Part shown: positions 11,006-18,600 of the stretch, piece by piece | Layout of the letters: every line of letters begins with the position of its first letter | Numbering within the stretch: position 1 is the stretch's first letter | Assembly (NCBI GenBank): GCA_002327765.1 | Contig: DCUH01000101.1 | Location: 4,697 to 31,259 of the forward strand | Length of the DNA: 26,563 nt | Direction of reading: 5' to 3' | Source of the DNA: a bacterium UBA2219 | GTDB taxonomy: Bacteria; Desulfobacterota; Deferrimicrobia; Deferrimicrobiales; Deferrimicrobiaceae | Position numbers and translations under genes: made by a program | The notes under the pieces: model-generated | What the model saw: the letters and a program-made list of their open reading frames with translations, nothing else | What the model was told of the DNA's origin: nothing | Database searches by the model: none

Positions 11006-11034
11006 TTGACTTGAAAGTGCGTTTTCAATAGAAT
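11006..11034 (+). promoter_or_regulatory. Sigma-70-type promoter for the transglycosylase-pgsA unit
   Basis: TTGACT (11006-11011), a 17-nt spacer and TAGAAT (11029-11034) are near-consensus. Transcription should start near 11041, only about 4 nt before the ATG at 11045. A second register, TTGAAA (11011-11016), 17 nt, TAATAC (11034-11039), also fits and would start even closer to or inside the gene. The local AT-richness stands out from the GC-rich flanks. Confidence 0.7.
11011..11028. promoter_or_regulatory. Candidate operator: inverted repeat in the nadB/transglycosylase divergent region
   Basis: TTGAAA-GTGCGT-TTTCAA is a perfect 6-bp inverted repeat with a 6-nt centre. It fills the spacer between the -35 and -10 elements of the plus-strand promoter and lies 44 nt upstream of nadB on the other strand. 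Its placement would let a bound dimer block the promoter. No regulator is identified; short repeats like this also arise by chance. Confidence 0.35.
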
Positions 11035-11044
11035 AATACGAATT

Positions 11045-11641
11045 ATGGTTTATTTACGAAGCCTTTTCATTATTTCCCTGATCCTCTGGCCGACGTCGGG
11101 CCGCTCGGACATCTACAAGTACGTCGACGGGGAGGGCGTCGTTCATTTTTCGAACGTCCGGTACAACGGCAATTATAGCCTTTACATGAAGGAAACCCCG
11201 GCCGCGCGCGGGGACCGGTCCGGGGGCAGGGCCCCGGGGTACGACGGAAGCGGCTGGATGGGGGAATACGTCACCCGGTACTGCAAGGCGCACGACATGT
11301 CCCCGGCGCTGGTCCACGCCATCATCAAGGCGGAGTCCGACGGGCGCCGGACGGCCGTGTCCACCAAGGGGGCGAAGGGGGTCATGCAGCTCATGCCCTT
11401 CACTTCCCGGCAGATGAACGTGAACGACCCGTTCGACCCGATCGAGAACGTCGAGGGGGGGATCAAGTACCTCAAGGAGCTTCTGGAGACGTTCGACGGC
11501 AATGTGACGCACGCCGTCGCGGCGTACAACGCCGGTCCGGCCGCGGTCAGGAAGTACGGGGGAGTCCCGCCCTACAAGGAGACCCGCCTTTACGTCCAGC
11601 GCGTCCTCGGCCTGTACCGCAAGTATTCCTCCGTCGAATGA
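11045..11641 (+). CDS. DUF4124-SLT lytic transglycosylase, secreted
   Basis: A 198-residue protein with a signal-peptide-like N-terminus (hydrophobic residues 6-16, then TSGRS). A short DUF4124-type domain follows (IYKYVDGEGVVHFSN, 23-37) and then an SLT lysozyme-like domain from about residue 72. The catalytic glutamate fits E97 in IIKAESDG, followed by GAKGVMQLMP and the C-terminal AVAAYNAGPAAV. It should cleave peptidoglycan glycan strands in the periplasm. The ATG at 11045 has no visible Shine-Dalgarno site; together with the promoter this suggests leaderless translation. The stop overlaps the pgsA ATG (ATGA). Confidence 0.9.
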   Translation: MVYLRSLFIISLILWPTSGRSDIYKYVDGEGVVHFSNVRYNGNYSLYMKETPAARGDRSGGRAPGYDGSGWMGEYVTRYCKAHDMSPALVHAIIKAESDGRRTAVSTKGAKGVMQLMPFTSRQMNVNDPFDPIENVEGGIKYLKELLETFDGNVTHAVAAYNAGPAAVRKYGGVPPYKETRLYVQRVLGLYRKYSSVE

Positions 11642-12216
11642 CCGGCGGTTCCCGGCTGAATCTCCCGAACGTCCTCACGCTTGCGCGGATCGTCGCCATC
11701 CCCGCGGTGGTGGTCCTGCTGCTGCCCGACGCCGACCGGTCCATCCCCCCGAACCGCTCGCTGGCCGCCTTCCTGATCTTCGTGTCCGCCGCCGTCACGG
11801 ACCTGTTCGACGGCTACATCGCGCGCCGGTACCACTTGATCACCGACCTCGGTAAGCTGCTCGACCCCCTCGCCGACAAGCTGCTGGTGTGCGCCGCCAT
11901 GATCATGCTCATCCCGCCGGCGCGGGTCCCGGCGTGGATGGCGGTCATCGTCGTCGCCCGGGAGATCGGCGTCACGGCCCTGCGGGGGATGGCTTCCACG
12001 GAAGGCGTGGTCATCGCCGCGTCGACGCTCGGGAAATGGAAGACCCTGCTCCTGAACATCGGGGTGGCGACGCTCATCCTGCATTACCCGCCCTTCGGTC
12101 TTCCCATCCCCGTGCACACGCTGGGGATCGGCGTCCTCTCCGCCGGCCTGGTCCTGACCACCTGGTCCGGGCTGGACTACTTCTTCCGGTTCGTGGGGGA
12201 GTTGTTCAAGCATTGA
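11638..12216 (+). CDS. pgsA: CDP-diacylglycerol--glycerol-3-phosphate 3-phosphatidyltransferase
   Basis: A 192-residue integral membrane CDP-alcohol phosphatidyltransferase that makes phosphatidylglycerol phosphate. The family motif DGxxARx8GxxxDxxxD is complete: D58-G59, A62-R63, G72, D76 and D80, with D55 just ahead. Four to five hydrophobic segments are visible (about 16-30, 41-57, 82-105, 133-150, 158-176). Length and the opening LNLPNVLTLARI fit PgsA rather than PssA. It is coupled to the transglycosylase gene through ATGA. It lacks its own visible terminator; the tRNA-Gly promoter starts 20 nt later. Confidence 0.92.
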   Translation: MTGGSRLNLPNVLTLARIVAIPAVVVLLLPDADRSIPPNRSLAAFLIFVSAAVTDLFDGYIARRYHLITDLGKLLDPLADKLLVCAAMIMLIPPARVPAWMAVIVVAREIGVTALRGMASTEGVVIAASTLGKWKTLLLNIGVATLILHYPPFGLPIPVHTLGIGVLSAGLVLTTWSGLDYFFRFVGELFKH

Positions 12217-12235
12217 TCCCGCGGGCCTTCGGATC

Positions 12236-12265
12236 TTGACAACCCGTCGGGGGGTCGCATAGAAT
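12236..12265 (+). promoter_or_regulatory. Sigma-70-type promoter of tRNA-Gly
   Basis: TTGACA (12236-12241), an 18-nt spacer and TAGAAT (12260-12265) lie just upstream of the tRNA. The predicted start near 12272 gives a leader of about 7 nt. The -10 hexamer is identical to that of the transglycosylase promoter. Confidence 0.75.
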
Positions 12266-12278
12266 CGTCACTTGCCGT

Positions 12279-12353
12279 GCGGGCGTAACTCAGTGGTAGA
12301 GTGCGACCTTGCCAAGGTCGAAGTCGCGAGTTCAAATCTCGTCGCCCGCTCCA
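12279..12353 (+). tRNA. tRNA-Gly (anticodon GCC)
   Basis: 75 nt with encoded CCA. Acceptor GCGGGCG pairs with CGCCCGC and is followed by U73 (usual for bacterial tRNA-Gly) and CCA. The anticodon stem CGACC/GGTCG closes the loop TTGCCAA, giving GCC. The D arm ACTC...GAGT and T arm GCGAG-TTCAAAT-CTCGT (one G-U) are intact. It has its own promoter and terminator. Confidence 0.97.
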
Positions 12354-12368
12354 TCGCATACGGGAAAG

Positions 12369-12405
12369 CCCCCGGAGGCCGCCAAGCTTCCGGGGGTTTT
12401 TTTTT
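12369..12405 (+). terminator. Rho-independent terminator after tRNA-Gly
   Basis: An 11-bp stem (12369-12379 with 12386-12396, one G-U pair) with a 6-nt loop is followed by nine T residues (12397-12405). It is the clearest terminator in the window and isolates the tRNA from the next gene. Confidence 0.92.
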
Positions 12406-12452
12406 GGTCGAACCGGGGAATGCGATCCCGTGAAAATAGAGCGGAGGTTCCG

Positions 12453-13571
12453 ATGGACGGTCTTCGATGCGGCTCGTGTGGGGCGTCCTTCCCGATGGAC
12501 GACCCGAGGTGGCGCTGCTCCTGCGGTGGCCTTCTCGACATCCGCTTCACTGCCCGTTTCGACCCGGAGAGGATCGCGCGCAGGAAGCCCACGATGTGGC
12601 GGTACAGGGAGGCCTTGCCCATCGGGAACGATGCGGCCGTCGTCTCCTTCGACGAGGGGATGACGCCGCTCGTTCCCGTGGACATCGGCCCCGGAGGGAT
12701 GTTCCTGAAGCTCGAGCAGCTCTTCCCCTCGGGATCGTACAAGGACCGCGGCGCCTCGGTGCTCGTCAGCAAGGCCCGCGAGCTGGGGATCGGGCGGATC
12801 GTGGAGGACTCCTCGGGGAATGCCGGCTGCGCGATCGCCGCCTATGCGGCGAAGGCGGGGATCCGTTGCGAAATCCTCGTGCCGGAATCCACGTCGCCGG
12901 GGAAACTGGCCCAGATCCTGATGTACGGCGCGGAGCTGACCCGGGTGCCGGGGAGCCGGGAAGACACGGCCGCGGCGGCCATGGCGGCGGCCTCGACCAC
13001 GTACTACGCCAGCCATTCCTGGAACCCGTTCTTCTTCCAGGGTACGAAGACGTTCGCTTTCGAGGTCTGGGAGCAGCTGGGCTTCCGGGCGCCCGACACC
13101 CTCCTGCTGCCGACGGGCAACGGGACCCTCCTGATCGGTTCCTTCATCGGTTTTTCGGAGCTCGCGGAGGCCGGGCTGATCGACCGGGTCCCCCGGCACG
13201 TCGCGGTCCAGGCGAAACGGTGCGCTCCGCTGTACGAGATGTTCCGCGACGGGCTGGGCTCTCCGCCGTCGGTCCGGGGCGGGGAGACGATCACCGAGGG
13301 GGTCGCGATCGCCGCCCCGGTCCGGTGGGCGGAGATCATGGAGATCGTCCGGCGAACCGGGGGGGAGGTGGTCGCTGCGGACGACGGGGAGGTGGAGGAG
13401 GCGCTGTGGCTGCTGGGGAGGAGGGGGATCTACGTGGAACCGACGTCCGCCCTCCCGGTGGCGGCGTATTTGTCGACCCCTTCCTTGAGGGCCGGGACCG
13501 TCGTCGCGCCGCTGACCGGGCACGGGCTCAAGGCGACCGAAAAGATGCTGAAGATCGCGAAGAAGGGCTAG
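12453..13571 (+). CDS. Threonine synthase-like PLP-dependent enzyme
   Basis: A 372-residue fold-type II PLP enzyme. The N-terminus carries a small zinc-ribbon-like set C6, C9, C22, C24 (CGSCGASF...RCSCGG), as in many archaeal/bacterial threonine synthases. The PLP lysine fits K97 in SGSYKDRGA; the phosphate-site loops are DSSGNAG (119-125) and LPTGNGT, and the C-terminus has LTGHGLKATEKM, very like ThrC. The likely reaction is O-phosphohomoserine to threonine, but other family members (threonine dehydratase or beta-replacing enzymes) cannot be excluded. The ATG at 12453 has GGAGG 5 nt upstream; longer in-frame starts fall inside the tRNA. It ends in a CTAG shared with the convergent gene. Confidence 0.82.
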   Translation: MDGLRCGSCGASFPMDDPRWRCSCGGLLDIRFTARFDPERIARRKPTMWRYREALPIGNDAAVVSFDEGMTPLVPVDIGPGGMFLKLEQLFPSGSYKDRGASVLVSKARELGIGRIVEDSSGNAGCAIAAYAAKAGIRCEILVPESTSPGKLAQILMYGAELTRVPGSREDTAAAAMAAASTTYYASHSWNPFFFQGTKTFAFEVWEQLGFRAPDTLLLPTGNGTLLIGSFIGFSELAEAGLIDRVPRHVAVQAKRCAPLYEMFRDGLGSPPSVRGGETITEGVAIAAPVRWAEIMEIVRRTGGEVVAADDGEVEEALWLLGRRGIYVEPTSALPVAAYLSTPSLRAGTVVAPLTGHGLKATEKMLKIAKKG

Positions 13572-14977
13572 CCGGCGAGGAACTGCCGCGGCTTCCCTCC
13601 CGCCGGCGGGGCTTCCGGCGGTTCGTCGTCCGGCACGACGGATACCCGGCCGAGCCCCTGGGAGGACAGGTACACCTCGAGGCGCCTCCGGGCGTCGGCG
13701 CGGACCGCTTCGCGGTCGTGCCCCGGGGCCTCCTCCACGCGCATCGCAAGGGAACGCGGGCCCGTACGGATCACCTGGTACCTCAGGATGCCCCGGGCCT
13801 CCTCGATCGCCGTCGCCAGCACGAGGGGGATCAGCGGCCTGGGCGCCGCCCCTTCCTCCGGTTCGACGTACAGGATCTCGTCGCTGCGCCCTTCCGGCCG
13901 GACGGAGGGGAGGGGACTGCCGCAGGGGCACGGCCCGGGGATCATCGTCACGCTGTCGCCGAGGTCGTACCGGATGAGCGGCTGGAGGCGGTTGGCCAGG
14001 TTCGTCAGCAGGGTCGTGCGGGAGGCCTCGCCCCGGGGAACCGGCCCGCCCGATGCGTCCACCGGCTCCAATATCACCCAGTCGGCGTTGACGTGGAGCC
14101 GGCCGTGCAGGCAGTCGAAGGCGATGCCCATGAACTCGGAGGCGGCGTACGTGTCCCGCACGGGACATCGGAAAGCCGCGGAGATCCTCTCCCGGAGCGG
14201 CGGCGAAAGCCGCTCCGCGCCGGAAAGCACGAGGGCGGGGGCGATCCGGAGGCGCTTCGCTTCCTGCTCTCCGGCGAGCACGGCCAGCGCGGTCGCGTAG
14301 CTGCCCAGCACGGCGGGCCGGAAACCGTTCAGCGCTTCCACCAGGGATGGGAGCGGCTCCATCAGCGAGAACGTCCGGTTGAACCCGTACAATCGGGGGT
14401 GCAGCGACCGCATGAGAGCGTCTACGACCGAGCTGGCGAAATGCCCCCCGGTCGCTACGATCGTGGCGGTCCGGGCGCGGTTTCGCAGGAAAGCGGGCAG
14501 CGACACGGCGGACGCCAGGGACGGGATGCGCCGCGCTAGAAGAAGGGCCTGGTATACGGCCATCGCCCCCCGGTCCTGCAACAGGGCGGCCGGGGCCCCG
14601 GTCGTCCCCGAGGTCGAGAACGCGACGTACCGGTCCAGGTACAGCCGGCCGAGCCGGGAGGGGTCGGCGAGGAACGGCTCGACCGTTTCCCCGAGGACCG
14701 CCCGGTCGGTCGCCCACGCGTCGAAATTCGCCGAAAGTTCGTGCCGGGACACCGGCGGCAGGCGCCGCACGTCCCGGATGTCCGGCGGGAGGCCGGAGAA
14801 TCGTTCCCGATAGAAAGGGGAGCGGGTCCTCGCGAACCCGACCAGCCGGGCGAGGCGCAACCGTACCCGCTCCCCGGATTCCTCGGGGGATTCACGACCG
14901 GCCCGGAGCAGGTCAGCCACGAGGCGAGGGATCGACGGGGCATTCCCGTCGGCGATCTGGGCGACCTGCGGGCGCAT
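13568..14977 (-). CDS. Adenylate-forming enzyme, phenylacetate-CoA ligase (PaaK)-like
   Basis: A 469-residue protein of the PaaK/coenzyme F390 synthetase branch of AMP-forming ligases. The ATP-binding loop is STSGTTGAPA (121-130). Later signatures are DTYAASEFMGIAFDC, LIRYDLGDSV and the PaaK-type CPCGSPLPSVRPEGRSDE. It probably activates a carboxylate as acyl-AMP; the substrate cannot be read from sequence. The C-terminal domain is present, ending in a Pro-rich tail. Start: ATG at 14975-14977 with a G-rich tract upstream on the minus strand. It overlaps the threonine-synthase-like gene tail to tail by 4 nt and diverges from the Ykof-like gene. Confidence 0.85.
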   Translation of the reverse strand: MRPQVAQIADGNAPSIPRLVADLLRAGRESPEESGERVRLRLARLVGFARTRSPFYRERFSGLPPDIRDVRRLPPVSRHELSANFDAWATDRAVLGETVEPFLADPSRLGRLYLDRYVAFSTSGTTGAPAALLQDRGAMAVYQALLLARRIPSLASAVSLPAFLRNRARTATIVATGGHFASSVVDALMRSLHPRLYGFNRTFSLMEPLPSLVEALNGFRPAVLGSYATALAVLAGEQEAKRLRIAPALVLSGAERLSPPLRERISAAFRCPVRDTYAASEFMGIAFDCLHGRLHVNADWVILEPVDASGGPVPRGEASRTTLLTNLANRLQPLIRYDLGDSVTMIPGPCPCGSPLPSVRPEGRSDEILYVEPEEGAAPRPLIPLVLATAIEEARGILRYQVIRTGPRSLAMRVEEAPGHDREAVRADARRRLEVYLSSQGLGRVSVVPDDEPPEAPPAGGKPRQFLAG

Positions 14978-15044
14978 CGGAAGCCCCCCGGTCTCGCTTT
15001 CATGCCATAACGCTATTTTATTATATTGGCGGGCCGCGTGTATG

Positions 15045-15050
15045 TATAAT
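15045..15050 (+). promoter_or_regulatory. Likely -10 element upstream of the Ykof-like gene
   Basis: A perfect TATAAT lies 30 nt upstream of the ATG at 15081, inside a short AT-rich island (15005-15055) within GC-rich DNA. No good -35 at 16-18 nt is present (TTGGCG is at 13 nt), so this may depend on an activator. The same island could serve the divergent ligase gene. Confidence 0.45.
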
Positions 15051-15080
15051 TACCGGATATGCTTCGGAAGGGGGGAAGAC

Positions 15081-15353
15081 ATGTACGGCATCTCGGCGCA
15101 GGTAAGCGTTTATCCCCTGGGTCAGGAAGACCTGTCCCCTTCGATCGACGCCGCGGTCGGGGAGTTCGAGCGCCATGGGGTCGAATGCCGCAGCGGTTCC
15201 ATGAGCACGGTCCTGTGGGGAGACGACGAGAAGGTGTTCCCCGCGCTGCGCGATGCCTTCCGGGAGGCCGCGTCGCGCGGGCACGTCGTGATGGTGGTCA
15301 CGTTGTCGAACGCCTGCCCCGTGCCGGGCAAGGGCGGCGCCGGGGCCCCGTGA
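15081..15353 (+). CDS. Ykof/thiamine-binding-like small protein
   Basis: A 90-residue protein resembling YkoF-related and MTH1187-type ACT-like domains: the opening ISAQVSVYPLGQEDL, the middle SMSTVLWGDDEKVFPALRDAF and the ending VVMVVTLSNACP, where the ST and SNACP residues are family hallmarks. Characterised relatives bind thiamine or its pyrimidine part, but many members have no assigned ligand, so function is open. The ATG at 15081 follows GGAAGGGGGGAAG. The methyltransferase gene starts 4 nt after its stop, so the two are probably one transcript. Confidence 0.78.
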   Translation: MYGISAQVSVYPLGQEDLSPSIDAAVGEFERHGVECRSGSMSTVLWGDDEKVFPALRDAFREAASRGHVVMVVTLSNACPVPGKGGAGAP

Positions 15354-15357
15354 GCGC

Positions 15358-15984
15358 ATGAAAATCTCGCAATACGAAAAGCACGCGGCCGATTACGATG
15401 ACTGGTTTTCGAAGAACCGGTTCGCCTACGAATCGGAGATACGCGCGGTAAGGGAACTGCTTCCGGCGGGGGGAGCCGGCGTCGAGATCGGGGTAGGGAC
15501 CGGCAGGTTCGCCGGTGAACTCGGCGTGCCGCTCGGGATCGAGCCGTCGAGGTCGATGAGGGACCTCGCCCGGCAAAGGGGGGTTTCGGTGGTCTGCGGC
15601 AAGGCCGAGGAGCTCCCCCTGCGGGACGCCCGGTTCGATTACGCGCTCATGGTCACCGTCATCTGCTTCTTCGAAGACGTGGACCGGGCGTTCCGGGAAG
15701 CATACCGCGTTTTGAAACCGTCGGGGTCGCTTGTGGTCGCTTTCATCGACCGGGAGAGCCCGCTCGGGCGGAAATACGATGAACGGAAAAAGGAAACGAT
15801 ATACTATTCCAACGCCACGTTCCGCTCGGCCGCGGAGGTGAGGCGCCTCCTTTCGGGAGCCGGCTTCCGGTCGTTCTCCGAGCGCCAGACGATCTTCGGG
15901 AAGCATGGAGAGATGGCGGAACCCGATCCGGTGAGGGAAGGGCACGGAGACGGCTGCTTCGTGGTGATCAGGGCGGACAAGTAA
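15358..15984 (+). CDS. Class I SAM-dependent methyltransferase
   Basis: A 208-residue type-11 methyltransferase. The SAM-binding motif I is VEIGVGTGRFAGEL (residues 41-54), the acidic end of strand 2 is in GIEPSRSM, and the motif ahead of strand 4 is AEELPLRDARFDYALMVTVI. The helix-strand end VLKPSGSLVVAFID follows. The substrate is unknown; related ubiE-like or small-molecule methyltransferases share this layout. ATG at 15358, 4 nt after the Ykof-like gene, with the near-site GAGCGC. The hox operon begins 83 nt downstream. Confidence 0.88.
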   Translation: MKISQYEKHAADYDDWFSKNRFAYESEIRAVRELLPAGGAGVEIGVGTGRFAGELGVPLGIEPSRSMRDLARQRGVSVVCGKAEELPLRDARFDYALMVTVICFFEDVDRAFREAYRVLKPSGSLVVAFIDRESPLGRKYDERKKETIYYSNATFRSAAEVRRLLSGAGFRSFSERQTIFGKHGEMAEPDPVREGHGDGCFVVIRADK

Positions 15985-16067
15985 TCCGGCGGCGTTCGGG
16001 ATAAAATCAGGAGAGCTTTGCTGCGCGCGAGACGGAAGGGGTGAACGCCCCGCCCGGGGAGGAAAGA

Positions 16068-17876
16068 TTGAAACAGGGAACGGCTCAGGTAACCGCCGAG
16101 ATCTGCAAGAAGTTCGGAAACGACCGGACCCGCCTGATGGACATCGCCATCGCGGTGCAGGACCGGTTCGGCTGCGTGTCGCACGAGGCCATGGAGGAGA
16201 TCGCCCGCCAGGTCAGGTCCCACCGCGTGGAGGTCGAAAGCCTCGTGTCGTTCTACGCGTTCCTCTCGGTCAAGCCGCAGGGGAAGGTCGTCATCCGCCT
16301 GTGCAGCGACATCGTCGACTGGATGAAGGGCTACAAGGACGTGGCGGAGGCCATGGCCCGGGAGCTCGGCATCACCATGGGAGAAACGACTCCGGACGGC
16401 GCCATCACGCTAACCCACACGCCCTGCATCGGGATGAGCGACCAGGCGCCCGCGGCCCTGGTGAACTCGGTGGTGGTGACGCACCTGACGCCGGAGCGCG
16501 GGCGCCAGCTCGTCCGCGACCTGAGGCGGCACCTCGACCCGCAACAGCTCGTGACGATGGTGGGGGACGGGAACAACGAGCATCCCCTGGTGCGCGCGAT
16601 GGTGCGGAACAACATCCGGATGCGCGGGCCGGTCCACTTCGCCGACTTCGAGCCGGGGAGCGCGCTCCGCAAGGCCGTCGAGATGACGCCCGCGGACGTG
16701 ATCAGGACGATCAAGGACTCGAGGCTGCGTGGGCGCGGCGGCGCCGGCTTCCCCGCCGGCCTGAAATGGGAGATGGCGGCGAACGCCCCCGGCGAAAAGC
16801 GCTATGTCCTCTGCAACGCCGACGAGGGCGAGCCCGGGACGTTCAAGGACCGCGTCCTCCTGACCGAATGCGCCGACCAGCTCATGGAAGGGATGACGAT
16901 CGCCGGGTACGCGGTGGGGAGCGACACGGGGATCATCTACCTGCGCGGGGAATACCGGTACCTCCTCCCATACCTGCAGAGCGTGGTCGAGGGCCGGCGG
17001 CGGCAGGGGTACCTGGGGCGCGACATCCTCGGCCGGAAGGGCCTCCATTTCGACATCCGGATCCAGCTGGGCGCAGGCGCCTACATCTGCGGCGAGGAGA
17101 CGGCCCTCATCAGCTCCTGCGAGGGGCTGCGGGGCGACCCGAAGAACCGCCCGCCGTTTCCGCCGCAGGAGGGTTACCTGGGCTGCCCGACCATCGTCAA
17201 CAATGTCGAGACGCTGTGCTGCGTATCGCGCATCCTTCTCGAGGGAAGCGACTGGTTCGCCTCCATGGGCTCTTCCCGCACCACGGGGACGAAGGTCCTG
17301 AGCATCTCCGGTGACTGCAGGAAGCCCGGCGTGTACGAGGTGCCGTTCGGGATCACCGCGCGGGAGCTGATCGAGATGACCGAGGCGGAGAACGCAGGCA
17401 CCATGCTGATCGGGGGGCCCTGCCGGCAGATGATCGGGCCGGACCGGCTGGAGGGAAGGATCTGCTACGACGATCTCGCCACCGGCGGGGCGATCATCAT
17501 CTTCAACCGCGCACGCAACCGGCTGGAGATCGCGGAGCATTACCTCGACTTCTTCATCGAGGAGAGCTGCGGGTACTGCACGCCCTGCCGGGTGGGGCTG
17601 ACCCTGTTGAAGAACCAGGTCCACAAGGTGATCGACGGCGCGGGGGAGCCGGCCGACCTGGTGGAGATGCGGGACCTGTCCAACTTCATCATCAACACGA
17701 GCCGGTGCGGGCTCGGCCAGGCGGCCCCCAACCCCGTGCTGGGCGCCCTCGAGATCGGCGACCTCTCCTCGGGGTTCGTCGCGGAGCGCAAGCCGGGGCT
17801 GCTTCCCGGGTTTGATCTTTCCAAGGCGGTCATCGATGCCGAACTGCGGGTCGGCCGCCAGTCGAAATACGTCTGA
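16068..17876 (+). CDS. hoxF: NAD(H)-linked hydrogenase diaphorase subunit HoxF (with NuoE-like N-terminal domain)
   Basis: From the TTG at 16068 the protein is 602 residues. An N-terminal NuoE/HoxE-like thioredoxin domain (about 1-140) precedes a NuoF-like domain. FMN/NADH sites: GRGGAGFPAGLKWE (222-235), NADEGEPGTFKDR (250-262) and GAGAYICGEETAL (335-347). A [4Fe-4S] site is C501, C504, C507 (SCGYCTPC) plus C547. It should pass electrons between NAD(H) and the HoxHY hydrogenase through HoxU. The NuoE-like part keeps only C79 and C120 of four expected cluster ligands; D84 and S124 stand at the others, so a [2Fe-2S] cluster there is doubtful. Start choice: TTG 16068 has GGAGG 5 nt upstream; the in-frame GTG at 16041 abuts its purine tract. 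No separate hoxE exists here. Confidence 0.93.
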   Translation: MKQGTAQVTAEICKKFGNDRTRLMDIAIAVQDRFGCVSHEAMEEIARQVRSHRVEVESLVSFYAFLSVKPQGKVVIRLCSDIVDWMKGYKDVAEAMARELGITMGETTPDGAITLTHTPCIGMSDQAPAALVNSVVVTHLTPERGRQLVRDLRRHLDPQQLVTMVGDGNNEHPLVRAMVRNNIRMRGPVHFADFEPGSALRKAVEMTPADVIRTIKDSRLRGRGGAGFPAGLKWEMAANAPGEKRYVLCNADEGEPGTFKDRVLLTECADQLMEGMTIAGYAVGSDTGIIYLRGEYRYLLPYLQSVVEGRRRQGYLGRDILGRKGLHFDIRIQLGAGAYICGEETALISSCEGLRGDPKNRPPFPPQEGYLGCPTIVNNVETLCCVSRILLEGSDWFASMGSSRTTGTKVLSISGDCRKPGVYEVPFGITARELIEMTEAENAGTMLIGGPCRQMIGPDRLEGRICYDDLATGGAIIIFNRARNRLEIAEHYLDFFIEESCGYCTPCRVGLTLLKNQVHKVIDGAGEPADLVEMRDLSNFIINTSRCGLGQAAPNPVLGALEIGDLSSGFVAERKPGLLPGFDLSKAVIDAELRVGRQSKYV

Positions 17877-17894
17877 AGGCACCGGGGGAACCTG

Positions 17895-18599
17895 ATGAAC
17901 CGCGTCACGTTCACGATCGACGGCAAGGAAGTCAAGGCGATCCGGGGGCAGACCATTTTGAAGGCCGCGGACGCGGCGGGGGTCTTTATCCCGCGGCTTT
18001 GCGCCTACAGGGACCTGACCCCCAACGGAAGCTGCCGGGTTTGCTCCGTGCGGGTCAACGGGCGCATCCAGGCGGCCTGCGTGCAGACCGTGGCGGAAGG
18101 GGCGATCGTGGAGAACGAAACCCCGGAGCTCCTGGAGTACCGGCGGAACATCGTCGACATGCTCTTCGTGGAGGGGAACCACTTCTGCATGTTCTGCGAG
18201 AAGAGCGGCTTCTGCGAGCTGCAGGCGCTGGCCTACCGCTTCGGCATCAAGGCGCCCCGGTACCCGTTCCTCTACCCGAAGCGCGACCTCGACATGTCCC
18301 ACCCGCACGTCTTCCTCGACCACAACCGCTGCATCCTGTGCGGGAGGTGCGTCCGGGCGTCCCAGGACATGGACGGCAAGAACGTCTTCCAGTTCGTCGA
18401 GCGCGGGGGAAGGAAACGGCTGCAGGTCAACGGCGACTCGCTGTCCGAGACCGACCTGAAGGCTACGGACGAGGCGGTCTCCGTCTGCCCGGTCGGGGCG
18501 CTGATGAAGAAGCGGGTAGGCTACGAGGTCCCCGTAGGCAGGCGCAGGTACGACGAGAAGCCCATCGGCGACGATATCGAGATGAAGGGGGAGAAGTAG
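17895..18599 (+). CDS. hoxU: Hydrogenase diaphorase subunit HoxU
   Basis: A 234-residue electron-transfer subunit related to the N-terminal part of NuoG. Cluster ligands are all visible: a [2Fe-2S] set C36, C47, C50, C62; the His-containing N3-like set H96, C98, C101, C107 (NHFCMFCEKSGFC); and a [4Fe-4S] set C146, C149, C152 (CILCGRC) with C198 (VCPVGAL). It carries electrons between HoxF and HoxY. The ATG at 17895 lies 18 nt after hoxF and follows CCGGGGGAA; the stop is followed by one base before the hoxY ATG. Confidence 0.94.
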   Translation: MNRVTFTIDGKEVKAIRGQTILKAADAAGVFIPRLCAYRDLTPNGSCRVCSVRVNGRIQAACVQTVAEGAIVENETPELLEYRRNIVDMLFVEGNHFCMFCEKSGFCELQALAYRFGIKAPRYPFLYPKRDLDMSHPHVFLDHNRCILCGRCVRASQDMDGKNVFQFVERGGRKRLQVNGDSLSETDLKATDEAVSVCPVGALMKKRVGYEVPVGRRRYDEKPIGDDIEMKGEK

Positions 18600-18600
18600 G

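Noticed and set aside
16041..16067. GTG at 16041 as start of hoxF
   Set aside because: It would add nine residues (MNAPPGEER) and its purine tract touches the start codon, while TTG 16068 has GGAGG at 5 nt. Not excluded, only less likely.
15985..16067. Sigma-54 promoter for the hox operon
   Set aside because: A TTGC is present at 16018-16021 but the GG at 16010-16011 is at the wrong distance for a -24/-12 element; TAAAAT at 16002 has no acceptable -35. No promoter call is made.
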